From assembly GCA_030377865.1 (NCBI GenBank), contig JAUCGA010000048.1, positions 1-40,085 on the forward strand: a stretch of DNA of 40,085 bases, given 5' to 3'. Both the position numbers and the translations under genes were made by a program. Shown here one piece after another: positions 15,536-27,400 of the stretch; position 1 is the first letter of the stretch; each line of letters starts with the position of its first letter. This DNA is from Anaerolineales bacterium HSG25 (lineage in GTDB: Bacteria; Chloroflexota; Anaerolineae; 4572-78; J111). The notes below the pieces were generated by a model that saw only the letters and a program-made list of their open reading frames with translations, was not told the origin of the DNA and did no database searches.

Positions 15536-15660
15536 AACACAACAACGAATGAGGAAAAAAACGAATAAAACTTCCCGCATTAAGTAAACTTATTCGTTTT
15601 GAGAGCTTCTTATATGCGAGCAAATCATATTCGTTGTATTCTAAAATTCGTTGTTGTGTT
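15536..15660. repeat. Nested inverted-repeat element (125 bp)
   Basis: Outer arms AACACAACAACGAAT (15536-15550) and ATTCGTTGTTGTGTT (15646-15660) are perfect 15-bp reverse complements. Inner arms AAAACGAATAA (15557-15567) and TTATTCGTTTT (15590-15600) are perfect over 11 bp. No gene is seen. It may be a small non-autonomous element or a decayed one. Confidence 0.75.
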
Positions 15661-16452
15661 GCTTTCAACCAATAACTACCGTAAGGAGTTCTGCCGAACT
15701 GTACTAGTTGGTCGAAAACTGTGATTATGTTGAGATGTTGGTGAGAGAATAGTATGGTATAATTGCTTTAGCCATTATATTTTCAACAAGCCTCACCAGA
15801 AAAAAATAAGGCACATTGTGCATAACAATATGCCCTACACCTTTAAAGACATAGCAGATATTTAGTCGCGGTGTCTTTTGTTTTGTTAACCCTAAAGTTT
15901 TTATAACTAAAGGATGGTTTAGGTAAACCTAAACAGTTACAGTTTAACTTGCCTTTACAGTTTTTGTAAATGGTACCTCTAGCCCACGCGTTATATCCTA
16001 ACTCTGTAAATCATTTTATTTTTAATATAACTGCTTATCATTGCAGTGAAACTGTAAGCTGTTTTGTAATGTCAACTTGCTAGAATTACTCATGTTAGCT
16101 TTGGTAGTTTTTGCATGCAAAGCAAGCTTTGCACTCCTTATCCTATTTTATTTTTTTGGCATGGTTCAATTGGACATGACGTAGGGGCGAGGTAAGGCGG
16201 CAACCATGACCGCTTGAAATTAGACCTGTGGGTCGCCCGTAGCCCATCTCCGAGTAAACGGGTGAGGCAGGGCGGACATGACTGCACGTTCCAAGATTAG
16301 ACCGCTCCTACGGGTAATCCCTACCATAATCTAAGATTTGTAGAGATCATTCAGTCTAAAATGAACCATGCCAAGCTATTGCACTCCTTTATTCCCGAGT
16401 TTTCCGTGCTATGTTTTATCAGTCTCGGCTAAATTTTCACAAGGATTAGACG
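15661..16452. other. Gene-free, repeat-containing interval
   Basis: I see no gene on either strand. The interval holds a perfect 8-bp hairpin, TGCAAAGC-AA-GCTTTGCA, at 16116-16133 followed by CTCC. It also holds degenerate GTAGGGGCGA/GGGTCGCCC-type repeats around 16180-16320 and a solo TTGCACTCC end at 16379-16398. The promoter of the redox fusion gene must lie near the right end, but I cannot fix it. Confidence 0.5.
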
Positions 16453-18246
16453 ATGAAATCATTACGATCTATTATAATTAGTGTAGCCGTTATCGTAGCT
16501 TTGGGGATATTATTTGCCCTGATATCGGCTTTAATGTTGTTACAACCCCAGCCCGTTGTTGAGGCAGAATCTACTCCCACCATTCTGTCCACGAAAACGC
16601 CTCTTCCTGAGCCGACAGATACATCAACGCCACTCCCTCGCTCAACGATTGATACTCCCCTTATCGCCACGGTGAATGACCAAATTATTACCGAATTAAC
16701 ATGGAACAAAGCCACTCAGCTTGATGCGGTGATGAGTGACTTCGCGGGACAATCTGCACCGTCTGCCGAAGAGACACTTGATCGTTTGGTTAATGAAATT
16801 TTGGTCTTGAATGCCGTTGAAGCGTTGCCCAGTTTTGACCCAGCCGATGTTGAATCTAAGCTGTCCGCGCTCATGGCAAACTGGCAGGTCAGCGACGACA
16901 ACTTGGTTCGGGCACTCAATCAGGCCGATTTAACTCGCGCCGATTTGACTGAGCGAGTTGAGCGGTTACTACAGGTCGAAGTAGCCTATACGCAACTCCA
17001 GCAGGAACAGAGCGATTTTAATAACTGGCTTATAACCACTCGTCAACAAGCCGAAATCGGCCTCTATAATCCACTTAATGCCCCCCAAACGACTGAGGCA
17101 GATTCTACGGATTCTACGGATTCTACGGATTCTGTGGATTCTATTGAAGAAGCTACCGAAACCATGCCCTCCCCGACAGCGACCATTCAGCCAACGACCA
17201 TGCCTGACCTGCCCATTGGCTTTAACGTTGATAATCTAGCTCCCGATTTTAGCCTGCCCACCTTAGACGGCGAAACAATTACCCTGAGTGCCGGACGTGG
17301 TAAACCGACTCTCATTAACTTCTGGGCTTCATGGTGTCCACCATGTCGTCGAGAGTTGCCAGCCTTACAAGCGGCCTACGAAACCTATGGCGACACCCGA
17401 ACTGCCAACGGGCATACGATTAACTTTATCGCGGTTGATGTCAAGGAGGATCAAGCTACAGTATCCGATTTTGCCCAACAACTGGACTTAACTTTTCCAA
17501 TTGTTCTTGATAGTAGCGGCTCGGTCAGCAATCTTGATTATCGAGTGTCGGGTTTGCCAACGACTATTTTTTTGGATGCCAATGGGGTCATCGTACAGCG
17601 ACATGTCGGGCCGTTGGACGAGACTTTGATAGACGGCTATTTAGAGCCAATCTTGCCAGCCCCACCGATATTATCACCAGAGCAACCGATATTATTACCA
17701 ATTTCACCGACCTTATCTCCCGAACAGCCAAATATAATTAAAGAGACCACTTATTTATCCAAATCACCTACACCAGCACCAGAGATGTCTGATGAGACAA
17801 TCTCCAAAGCAACCGAGTTCAGCTTGCTTGATTCAACGGGCGAAACCATATCTTTGACTGATTATCGGGAACATGTTAACATTGTAATGGTTTTTTATCG
17901 AGGGCATACCTGAGGTGTTTGTCAAAACCAACTGGTTCAGTTGGAGAAAAATACACCATTATTTGTTGAGAAAAACGCGCAAGTTATTGCCATTGCTTAT
18001 CAAGACCAAGCAGGCGCGCGGAATACTGTTATGGCAACTAACATCAGCTACCCCGTTTTGGCCGATGCTGACCATGCTGTAGCCGATGCCTATCAGGTGT
18101 ATAACACCTTGGGTGACGGCGTGGCTACCCCGGCCGTATTCATCATCAACCCCGCTGGTGAGATTGTCTGGTCATACATCGGGAAAAATTTGTCCGATAG
18201 ACCAACGATTGAAATTATTTTAGAGAATATTCCAGTGATTCAGTGA
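16453..18246 (+). CDS. Candidate selenoprotein: membrane-anchored SurA-like/TlpA-like/peroxiredoxin-like fusion
   Basis: One frame of 597 residues is interrupted only by UGA at 17911-17913 (residue 487). Layout: a membrane anchor (about 7-30); a SurA-N/peptidyl-prolyl-isomerase-like helical domain (about 74-205, IATVNDQIITELTW); a nine-base repeat giving DST units; a TlpA/ResA-type thioredoxin domain with NFWASWCPPCRRELP (Cys295, Cys298); a Pro/Ser linker; and a second AhpC/TSA-like domain (about 453-590). In the last domain the motif reads FYRGHT-UGA-GVCQNQL. Relatives have FYRG..C..C, so the UGA falls exactly on the first redox Cys, and Cys490 is the second. The 110 codons after UGA are intact and conserved-looking (SYPVLADADHAVADAY, TPAVFIINPAGEIVWSYIGK). 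A hairpin suited to a bacterial SECIS follows. It likely performs thiol-disulfide or peroxide chemistry outside the membrane. The alternative is a recent nonsense mutation. Confidence 0.75.
17101..17145 (+). repeat. Nine-base coding microsatellite (DST repeats)
   Basis: Three exact GATTCTACG units and two variants (GATTCTGTG, GATTCTATT) encode a flexible acidic Asp-Ser-Thr linker between the SurA-like and TlpA-like domains. The number of units could vary by slippage without breaking the frame. Confidence 0.85.
17911..17944 (+). promoter_or_regulatory. Candidate Sec UGA codon with bacterial SECIS-like hairpin
   Basis: The UGA at 17911-17913 is followed after 14 nt by a perfect 7-bp stem, CCAACTG (17928-17934) with CAGTTGG (17938-17944), and loop GTT (17935-17937). 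The loop starts 21 nt after the UGA and begins with G. Bacterial SECIS elements lie just inside the coding region with the apical loop about 16-37 nt after UGA and a G in the first two loop positions, so the geometry fits. The stem is also coding sequence (QNQLVQL), so SelB binding must be tested. Confidence 0.65.
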
Positions 18247-18266
18247 TTCAGCGAATCAGCGAATGG
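18235..18266. repeat. Tandem 8-bp repeat spanning the stop codon
   Basis: Units GTGATTCA, GTGATTCA, GCGAATCA and GCGAATGG follow without gaps. The stop TGA at 18244-18246 lies inside the second unit, so the last residues of the redox fusion (VIQ) come from repeat DNA. Confidence 0.7.
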
Positions 18267-18332
18267 ACGAATATCATTGTTCAGTCGTCACCACTTACAG
18301 TCTTTCAGATAATGGTTTTCAATTCAAGACCA

Positions 18333-18365
18333 ACCTTCCCGCAAGTTCTAAACTTGCGGGAAGGT
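18333..18365. repeat. 33-bp palindrome between the two exported-protein genes
   Basis: 15-bp arms ACCTTCCCGCAAGTT/AACTTGCGGGAAGGT are perfect around a 3-nt loop. It has the same 15-3-15 geometry as the palindromes at 14500 and 26430 and shares their CAAGTT...AACTTG core, but the outer arms differ. It could weakly terminate the upstream transcript; there is no T run. Confidence 0.85.
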
Positions 18366-18456
18366 AACGGCTGAAAATGTTTATCTGAACATCTATAGGA
18401 ATGAGCCTAGCGGATCATTCGCAATTCGCATATTCGTAATAAAAAAGAGGTGTATT

Positions 18457-21400
18457 ATGATCCAAAAACGGAAATTATGGTCATTAATAAGTTTGTTTGC
18501 AATGTTATTAAATATCTTTACCCCCTTCATTCAGGTTGTCCATGCCGCGGAGTATACACCGCTTGATTATATTGGACGCACTGGCGAAACCTTGCCAAAT
18601 CCATTGGATACCTACATGGCCCTGTATGATCTAAAGCGACAACGGGCGGCTTCCCATGCTCCCATGATTGACCAAGCGCCAGCTTATCGACCTAATCCGA
18701 GCGATACGATTGGCCTCGTTCCGCCTGCATTTATACGTATCCAGTCTGATTTGGGAAATATTAACGCGCTACGAAATGGCCTTGAGGTATTGGCCTCTTC
18801 CAATGTGCGTAGCTCCTTGGAGGTGATGGATGAAGCATCCACCATCTTACCCAACTGGTTCAACGATGCAGAAACCCCAAAATCTAAAATCGCAAATCCA
18901 AAATCCATCTTACCCAACTGGTTCAACGGTGCAGAACCCTCCTCCAAGGTGCGTAGCTCCTTGGAGGTGATGCCTGCCGACGCGATGCCTGCCGACGCGA
19001 TTATCGTTGACCAACCCTTCGCCAGTGATGCGGTACTGCCCGCGTGGTATGATCAGAACGAAACGGTTGATGAGACCGATTCGGTTTTGCCCAACTGGTT
19101 CGAGCGCGCCGACGTGCCTTTGCCAGATGATTATCATGAACCGGCCATGCCGATTCAACCGTTTGCTGAACCGCTAGAACGCTACTTTAGCGCACCGATT
19201 CCCCAACTTTCCATCTCTGTCGATGCACCGGATGTTAGTTTGGGAGATGAGGCCGTGGGTGGTGACTGGTACACGGTCACGGTAAAGAATGGAAGCGGGG
19301 CAACGATTGCACAGAATGTGGTGTTGACAATCAATATCCCAGCTACGGGATTTTCTTTTGTTGAACATGTTAGTTTGTATACTAACAGTGTAAATTTTGT
19401 TCCGGTTGCACCCACCATCAACGGAAATCAGGTCACATGGTCTCCAGTCATCAGCTTACATCCCAACAAGAGTCTCCAGCTAGCCTTTAAGCTAAGTACA
19501 AATGGGAGTGCTTATTCGGGACAACGTCTTGAGGCCGCCATTAACTATGAGAACCCGACTGGTACGGACGAAACATTAGTCGCCGGACAAAACGTGCAGG
19601 TTGGGCGGGGCAACTTGGAGATTCGGAAAACACCCAAGATTCAGAATGGCACGTATGGCGATGTGATTACTTGGAATGTTGAAGTAGCTAATACCGGTTT
19701 GGGTAGTGTCTACTCTGTGACCGTGGCTGATACGCCGGGGGCGGGTTATACCAGTGAAGATTTGAATGAAATTGCGGCTTCGACTCCATTTCATTTAAGT
19801 ATTGGGCAACGGGCTAATTTTGGTGTGACCGCGACCATCAATTCCTGTGTCAATCTGACCAATACCGCCCAGGCCTATTGGGAATATGGCAATGAGGAAA
19901 ATACTGGTACATCCAGTAATCCGGTGCAAGACTCGACTGATGTGGCCTATCTGCTTAACAATCCTGATATTTCTATCTCTGCTAATCCGGTGGTTTTTGA
20001 CTACTGTTCTACCAATCCACAGACTGTAACTGTCACCATCACCAATGCCGCGGGAGCTGGGCCAGCTTTTAGTTTTACGATGAAAAGTACGGTTTTGGCT
20101 GGAACGAATCTGGCAGTTGGAGACATTACCGCAGGGTGGATTTATAAAGATGGTGAATTTTCAGCCAGTGATATTATTTTGGGTGGAAACACAACTGTGT
20201 TCTCCTTCACTCTTACCCCCCCAACTGCTATGTGTGGTACGGAACCCGCGGGTGATTTTGCTTTTAAAACCAACTTTACCGATGCCTGCGAATTGCCATA
20301 CATTGGGCCAGATGTTTCTGTGCCTTATAGCTATAATAGTGAGAATGCCCCTACTCTTGATGTGAGTAAAACCGCTACTTGGTCAAATGGTAGTGATGTG
20401 AAATTTGAGGTCTATTTAACTGCCACGAACACCGTTACTGGCATCACTGGTGATATTGTGGTCACTGATGATATGCCTGCTACATTTGACTTTGACATTA
20501 ATAATATTAGTAGTGATTTAACTGGTGATAACTTTAGTATAGATAATGATGATATTATCTGGACGATTCCGGCCAGCCTTGGCCCGACCATTAACGGAAA
20601 ACTAACCATTGATGCGACCAATAATGATAGCTTCGGTACTTGTGCGGCTGATGCTTATGTCAATAAGGTTGAAGCCACCGCCCAGCCCTCCTGTCCTGAA
20701 TGTAACACACTTACTGCCAGTGCTGATTCTAATGATGTGGTTCCGCCTATTCGTCAGCCCGAGTTAGAGATGAAGATTAATGACTTAGAGTTCAACTACT
20801 GTGCAAACAGTACGCGCACCGTCTTTATCACCATGACCAACACCAGCAACTACACGGCGAAGAATGTTGTCTTGGACATGACTCAAAATGGGAGCACCTT
20901 GTTTGTGCCAGCTACTCAGCCCCATGTTGGTTCCATTAATCCAGCACTGCTAACGGTTGATGTTAGTAACGTGGGATCCAATTGGGACTATGAATCAAGT
21001 GGGGAAATATTTACCTTAAAGAGTGGGGTGATTGGCCCTCATAAAGATAAAGTCGTAACCTTAACCTTTGATGTAGCTCCTCAAAACGATGTATGTGGTA
21101 ATGCCGCCCATTGGCAAGCCATGTTTGATGTGGCCTATAAGGATATTTGTGATGTGGCTCAAACCGGCCTAATTACGGTTAACGCCCCTTATAACGAAAC
21201 CGACATCCCCCGGTTTGGCATCGATAAGGTCAGCGCCATTACTGAGGTTACAGCCGGAGATGTGTTCAGTTTTACTATTGATTTTGAGGCCATTAACGCC
21301 CATAGTTTAAGCGGAACCTTGCAACTCGAAGATACCGTTCCCGAAGCCTTCACTATTTTAGACTATAGTGGTAAGGCCACCTTAGACGATGATACACTTT

Positions 21401-24400
21401 ACACCATCACTGGCACGAATGTAACTCCTGATGGCATTACCAACTCGACTATCATCAGTGCCGCCACCAACAAACTAACATGGAAGATTCCCATTACTGA
21501 TTTAGGGAAAGCCTACACGCTCACCGGAAAGTTGGTCATAACTGTGCAAGCCACAGATGTCACTGCAAACTGTGGAGCAAACAGTACCTACACCAACAAG
21601 GCGAAGGGGGAGGCTACTCCCAATTGTTCGACCTGTGAACCCATGAAAACCAATGGCTCGGCGAAGGTTACGATTAAACCTACTACCGGTGACCCCGCCT
21701 CCTCTTCTGGTCAGGCCAGTGGTTCAGATGGGCAGGTTTGTGGTAACATCCAAATTAACAACACCTACGCTCGTGTTTTTGTCACCGATTGGAGTGATGT
21801 GGTTTTTACCGAAACTTTGGGCAGTGAGGATGGCGTTCCAGCCGAAAGCCTGAACTATGTCGCTGACTCGTTGCAGGTGTCGATTAGTGGAACCGACGTG
21901 ACCACTTATGTCGTAATCTCCCAAACCGCCCCCACCTTGATTGTTGGCTTTGCTAAGGTTGTGACCACCGCTACGGTTGGGACACGGGATATTCTCATCT
22001 CTTATAGTCTTTATATTTCTGATGCTATTTTAGCAAATAACCCCACGTTTAGCGGGCAAACTAAATCCTATCTCTCAGTGTCAAATGTTGGTAACACGGG
22101 GATTTGTGGTTCAGGGGATAACGCCTATTTTGAGCAGACCATTCCCATCACTGCCGAACGTGCCGATTTGAAAATGAGCCTGACCCCCGAAACTTTTGTC
22201 GGTTGTAAGCCGACCCAAGTGACCTTAACTGTTTCGGATGATAATTTGATAGACAATGGGTTAGTGGCTAATAATATTGTTGTCACCATGACCGTTGACT
22301 CGGCTGAATTTGGTTCGATTGATACCTCGCAGATAGAGTATGGTGGTGGGTTTGCCGATAATAGCCCCACCAAGACCGTTGATATGGGGAACAATGTTGT
22401 TACGTGGGAATTTACTAAGCCTTTGACCCACAACAACAGCACCACCGGCTCTATTGTTTTTACCATGACCCGTGGTTGTGGGGTGGCGAATCTAAGTGCG
22501 GGTGTCAGCTTTGATAATCGTTGTGGGATTAGTTATGGGGATAGTGCTAGTAATAGTGCTGATGTCATAACCCCCGATATCCGTCTGTTTGTTACCCCAG
22601 ACAGTTATGTCATTGACCAGTCTGAGGTACACTGGCGGGTCTACGCCACAAACGTCGGGGCTGGAACCGCCGGACGGTTTGTCATCACAAATCTGCTCGG
22701 CTCGGGCATCCGTTTTATAACCTACACCACCAGTTTATCAGACCAGATTGCCTTGACGGACATAAAATCTACTTACAACATGGGTGAAGATGTGGCATGG
22801 GAAGTCTCAAACTTGGGGCAGGGTGAACAGATTCGGCTTGATATTACCGCCAATGTAGAAAGTTGTGGTAATGTGACCAGCACCATTAAGGTTGATTCCA
22901 GTTGTTTGGGCAACTCCTGTGCTAGTGCTGACGAAGAAAGTATCAACTTCTCTCAACTGCCTACGGCCATCCGCTCCGAGAACGACCAGACCGCCGATTT
23001 ACCGTTGTGTGATATTGGGGGGGTCAAACTCCGCGTCAAGAACGCTGGCCTTGAGGCTAATATCAAAAACATGGTCATTACCGAGACGATTAGCTTCATG
23101 AACTACGTTACCGGCTCAAGTTTTATTACCGTTTACGATAAATCCGGCAACGTGGTGACTGATCTCCATAGTGTCCCCTTTGAACCTCAAATCACGATTA
23201 GCGGTACGGATAGGCTGTTGGTTTGGAGTCTCGATGTCGCCACCAAAACTTACCAAACCGCTACTTTGAAGTTGCGCGGCCCAGAAGAAACCATCGAGAT
23301 TGAATTTAATGTTAGCACCGACTGTACGGTGGGAGATGTAAACAAAGTAAAAGCCACCGTAGGCGGTATCAAACCATGTGGTGATTTCTTTATTCGGGCT
23401 GAAAGTGCCGAAACCCTTGATACGACTGAACCGAGTATCACTCTTCAAAAGGGAGGACGGAATGTAACGATTGGGGATACTAAATATACGTCTGATGTGT
23501 ATGGTGAACCGGGCGACATCATCGAATGGCAGGTGTGGGCCGTGAATGCCACAGGCTACTTCACCGCTAAAAATGTGATAGTCACCGACACCTTACCCAC
23601 GGTTGTCGCCTATACAGGGAGTTATTCTAATTATGGGATTTCCATATCACAGACGGGGCAGGTCGTAACATGGACAGTTGGTAACATGGCATCTGATGGT
23701 GCTGATAGATTCTTATATATTACGAGTACCATTCTTGATGATGGTAGTGCGACCTGTAATGATGCCAGCAAAAATACAGCATTGTTATGGTATGGCTGTG
23801 ATTCGGGTTGTCAGATATCGCCTCCACTATCGGCTATCGCCACCCTACATCAAAAGGTTGATGTGAGCTTGAAAGTGCCGGCTGATACAGTGTTGAACGT
23901 CTGTGGCGGTGATATTAGCTTCAACTTGGTCAATACCAATGGCCCAGTGGCCCATGATGTAATCGTCACCGACACCCTACCGACGGGATATGAGTTTGTC
24001 ACTGGTACAGTAACAGGTGTATCAACAAGTTCGCTCGTCACCGAACCCGTCAAAGGAGATATCAAGCTACTGTGGGGTTGGGATGTCCTCTCCAGAGGTA
24101 CGACAATCGTCAGTTTTACGGTTCGGCAAACCACCACCAACGAACTCTGTACTATAAACACCTCGGCCGACAATCTACTCGATTTGGAGTATCGAAATAA
24201 AAAGACCTGTTTTGATGACAAGACTTTCACCGATACTCAAAAGTATGAACTCACTTTTCAAAAACCAGATGTACAAATTGCAAAAACACCCAATTACCAA
24301 GTTGGTGCGATTGGCGAGGTGGTCAGTTGGACAATCTCGTTGACCAATGTGGGTGATGGTATAGCGAATGAAGTCATCGTCACCGACACCGCTGGATCGC

Positions 24401-27400
24401 AATACGAGAAAATTACTCCGATAGATAATCAGTTGGTACAGGTGGCAGAAACCACAACCACAGTAACCATCAGTACGACTACCATCTCAACGACTGTATC
24501 AACTAACACAACAACGATACCCTTGGGTACGATAAAGGCATTTACTAGCTCAACGATTATCACATGGCCGATCTCTTTGATTACAGGTGTCTCTAGTATT
24601 GCTAAAAAGAAAACAGTCAAGAAATCTGGGGATGTTACGAAAACTACGGTCAATACAAAAACAAGTTATTATTGGACGGCTACCGTGCAAGCGATTCTAA
24701 CCGAAACGGGTGACAACCGAAATCTAGCCGAAGTGCGAACGGCTTGTGACACTGGTTGCCGGACGGATCATGCTTCTAGCGGTGCCTATGCTTCGTTGCT
24801 CAACGTTTTCTCCAAAACCAATCGCGTCTACACCGGAACCGTCGGCGACCTGCTGATTTATGATGTATTAACTACTTTGTCTGATAATAATGGTAAATAT
24901 CTCACAGTGACTCTGCAAGATGATCTGCCTTATGGTTTGGGCTTTGTTTCTAGTGAGATTACCTACACGGTGGACAGTGACGAGGCGAGTACAAAAAAGA
25001 CGCTGGTTTCCCGTACCACTACCATCTCGCCGGGACTATATAAGACAGGCCCCGTGGTCTGGTCTTTGGGCAATCTGACAGGTTCGGTAGAGATTAAAGG
25101 GCAGATTGTGGTTGTCGTGCGTGATGTTCTGACCAATACTGAGGGATCCACCCTAACCAATCATCTCCAGATTAACTACAACCAAGATGGGGGTGATTTT
25201 GTCTTTACCGATACTGCTGACGCGGTGACGCTCCAAGAACCCATCATCCATTTAGGAGAGCGGTACATCACTACTCATGGCGACGAGTCACAGTTGTGGC
25301 TAGAAAACTATAATGATGATGAGGCTACCGGTGTAGAGGCCATTACCAGTAGCAACTGGGCCGTCATCGATGGAGTCTATCGCAACAATAGTGCCGACGC
25401 TGATCAGCGAGCCTTCTTTGGTGACAAGGATTGGACAGATTATAGCTATAGCTTCATGGTTCGTAGCTCAGACATGACCGGCACCATCGGGGCTTATATT
25501 CGACAGGATGATACAGGAACCGCCAACACCGGCTATCGGTTAGAATGGACAACCAGTGGTCTGAGTCTGGTGAATGCCGCCAGTGATACCGAGGTTATCT
25601 CCACCCCTTATGCCTACAACCCCAACCAATGGCATCATGTCGAGATGAGGACAGTTTCGGATAAGATACAGGTTTATATTGATGGCGTATTGAAACTTGA
25701 AACTTCTGATAGTACGTTCTCGCAAGGCCGAGTCGGTCTTTATTCTGATGATAACCAAGGCACACAATTTGATGATGTTTTGGTCACTCGTATCGGTGAC
25801 ATGAGCCATTATGTCGGAGCGAATGATCTGGTAACATACACCATCTTCATCTCCAATCAAGGACAGCTACCCGGCTACAACCTCGTCATCACCGACATCA
25901 TGCCGGACGGTTTGACCCTTTACACCTACACTGTCACAAGTGATGATGCTGACGCAAAATTGACAGGAAGCAAACCAGATAAAGGCGATACTGGCACGCT
26001 GATTTGGCATGTTAATCAGTTGACCAATACTAACCCCTTCAGCCCACTAAGCCATGTCGGGCTGACCATCACGCTGGTCATGACCGTCAATGACAATATT
26101 ACCGCCAACACGGTGTTGATGAATCAGAGTTTCTTGAGCTATAAAAGTTATGCTGATGGCACTGCTCCCACATCAATTAACCGTGTTTATGATGGTGGGC
26201 AACATTCCAACGCCATCCAGACAATTGATGGTGAGCCGGAAAAAATTATGTCGATAGACTCGGCGCAGAACTCAAAAATATCTGGAACTAATTTGGCGAC
26301 GGCGACAATCGGTGCGTATATCACCTATACCATCATCATGCCAAAAACTCCGATCACTGCGACCTTCTATGATTTCACCCTGACCGATACCTTCGATAGT
26401 CGGCTGTCGATTATTGATGTCATGACCAAAGACCTGTCAAGTTTTGGAAACCTGACAGGTCTGAGCGGCAATCAACTGGTCGTTACCTTTGATATTATTA
26501 CCCATGCCACTCAAGCCTACATCACGATTACGACACGGGTCTCGAACGCAACGGCCATCAGCCAAGGCGCGGTCATCACCAACATTGCCTCCATGAGCCA
26601 TGCCACGTCCGATGAGGAGACCATCAGCCAGACCAACGTGGTCACGGTTAATATCATTGAGCCAATTCTGCACATCGCCGAGCGATATGAGTTAGCTGAC
26701 GGACGCAAATCCGCCTTGCTGACCGAGAACTTTAATAATGGTACAGCAGGTTCTATTGTTGGTAGTGGCGGCACATGGTCGGTCAATGGAAACACCTACG
26801 TCAATACAGATGCGACAGGCGTACACACCGCCACCTTTGGCGATGGGACATGGACAGACACCAGCACCTCCTTCATGATGAAATCACCGGTTAGCAGTAC
26901 CGGCACAATCGGCGGCTTCATTCGGGGGAATGGTACGACCAGTGGCTATCGGTTTGAGTGGGATGAGACCAACGGCATGCGGTTGGTTGATGCCGCGACG
27001 GGTAACTCGATTGCCACGCGCTACAATCACTCAACCATCACCACCAATGCCGGATTCACTCCCGACGAATGGTATCATGTTGAGATGACCGCCGTTGGTG
27101 ATCAGATTCAAGTTTATGTCAACAACGAACTGGTCTTGTCTGCCACAAACAGCACCTACACCAGCGGTACGTCCGGCTTCTATAGCGAAAACAACGACAA
27201 CAGTACATTCGACGACTTACATGTCACTCGGTTGGGCGACATTAGCCCTTATGTTGGAGCGAATGATCTGATTACCTACAGCATGTTCATCTCCAATCAG
27301 GGCATGCTTCCAGCCTACGATCTCGTTGTCACCGACAGTATCCCATCCGGTTTGCATGTGGTTGGCTACCAGATCATCAGCGACGATACAACGATCAACG

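Noticed and set aside
15380..15580. 66-residue minus-strand ORF
   Set aside because: It is the translation of the ACACAGAG repeat, a well-known source of false Val/Cys/Leu-rich ORFs.
17941..18246. Separate 101-residue gene starting at TTG after the UGA
   Set aside because: It starts in the middle of the peroxiredoxin-like domain, in frame with the upstream ORF and without a ribosome-binding site. One interrupted or recoded gene explains it better.
16453..18246. UGA reassigned as a sense codon genome-wide
   Set aside because: recN and the Uma2 gene end with TGA at the expected family length, so UGA works as a stop.
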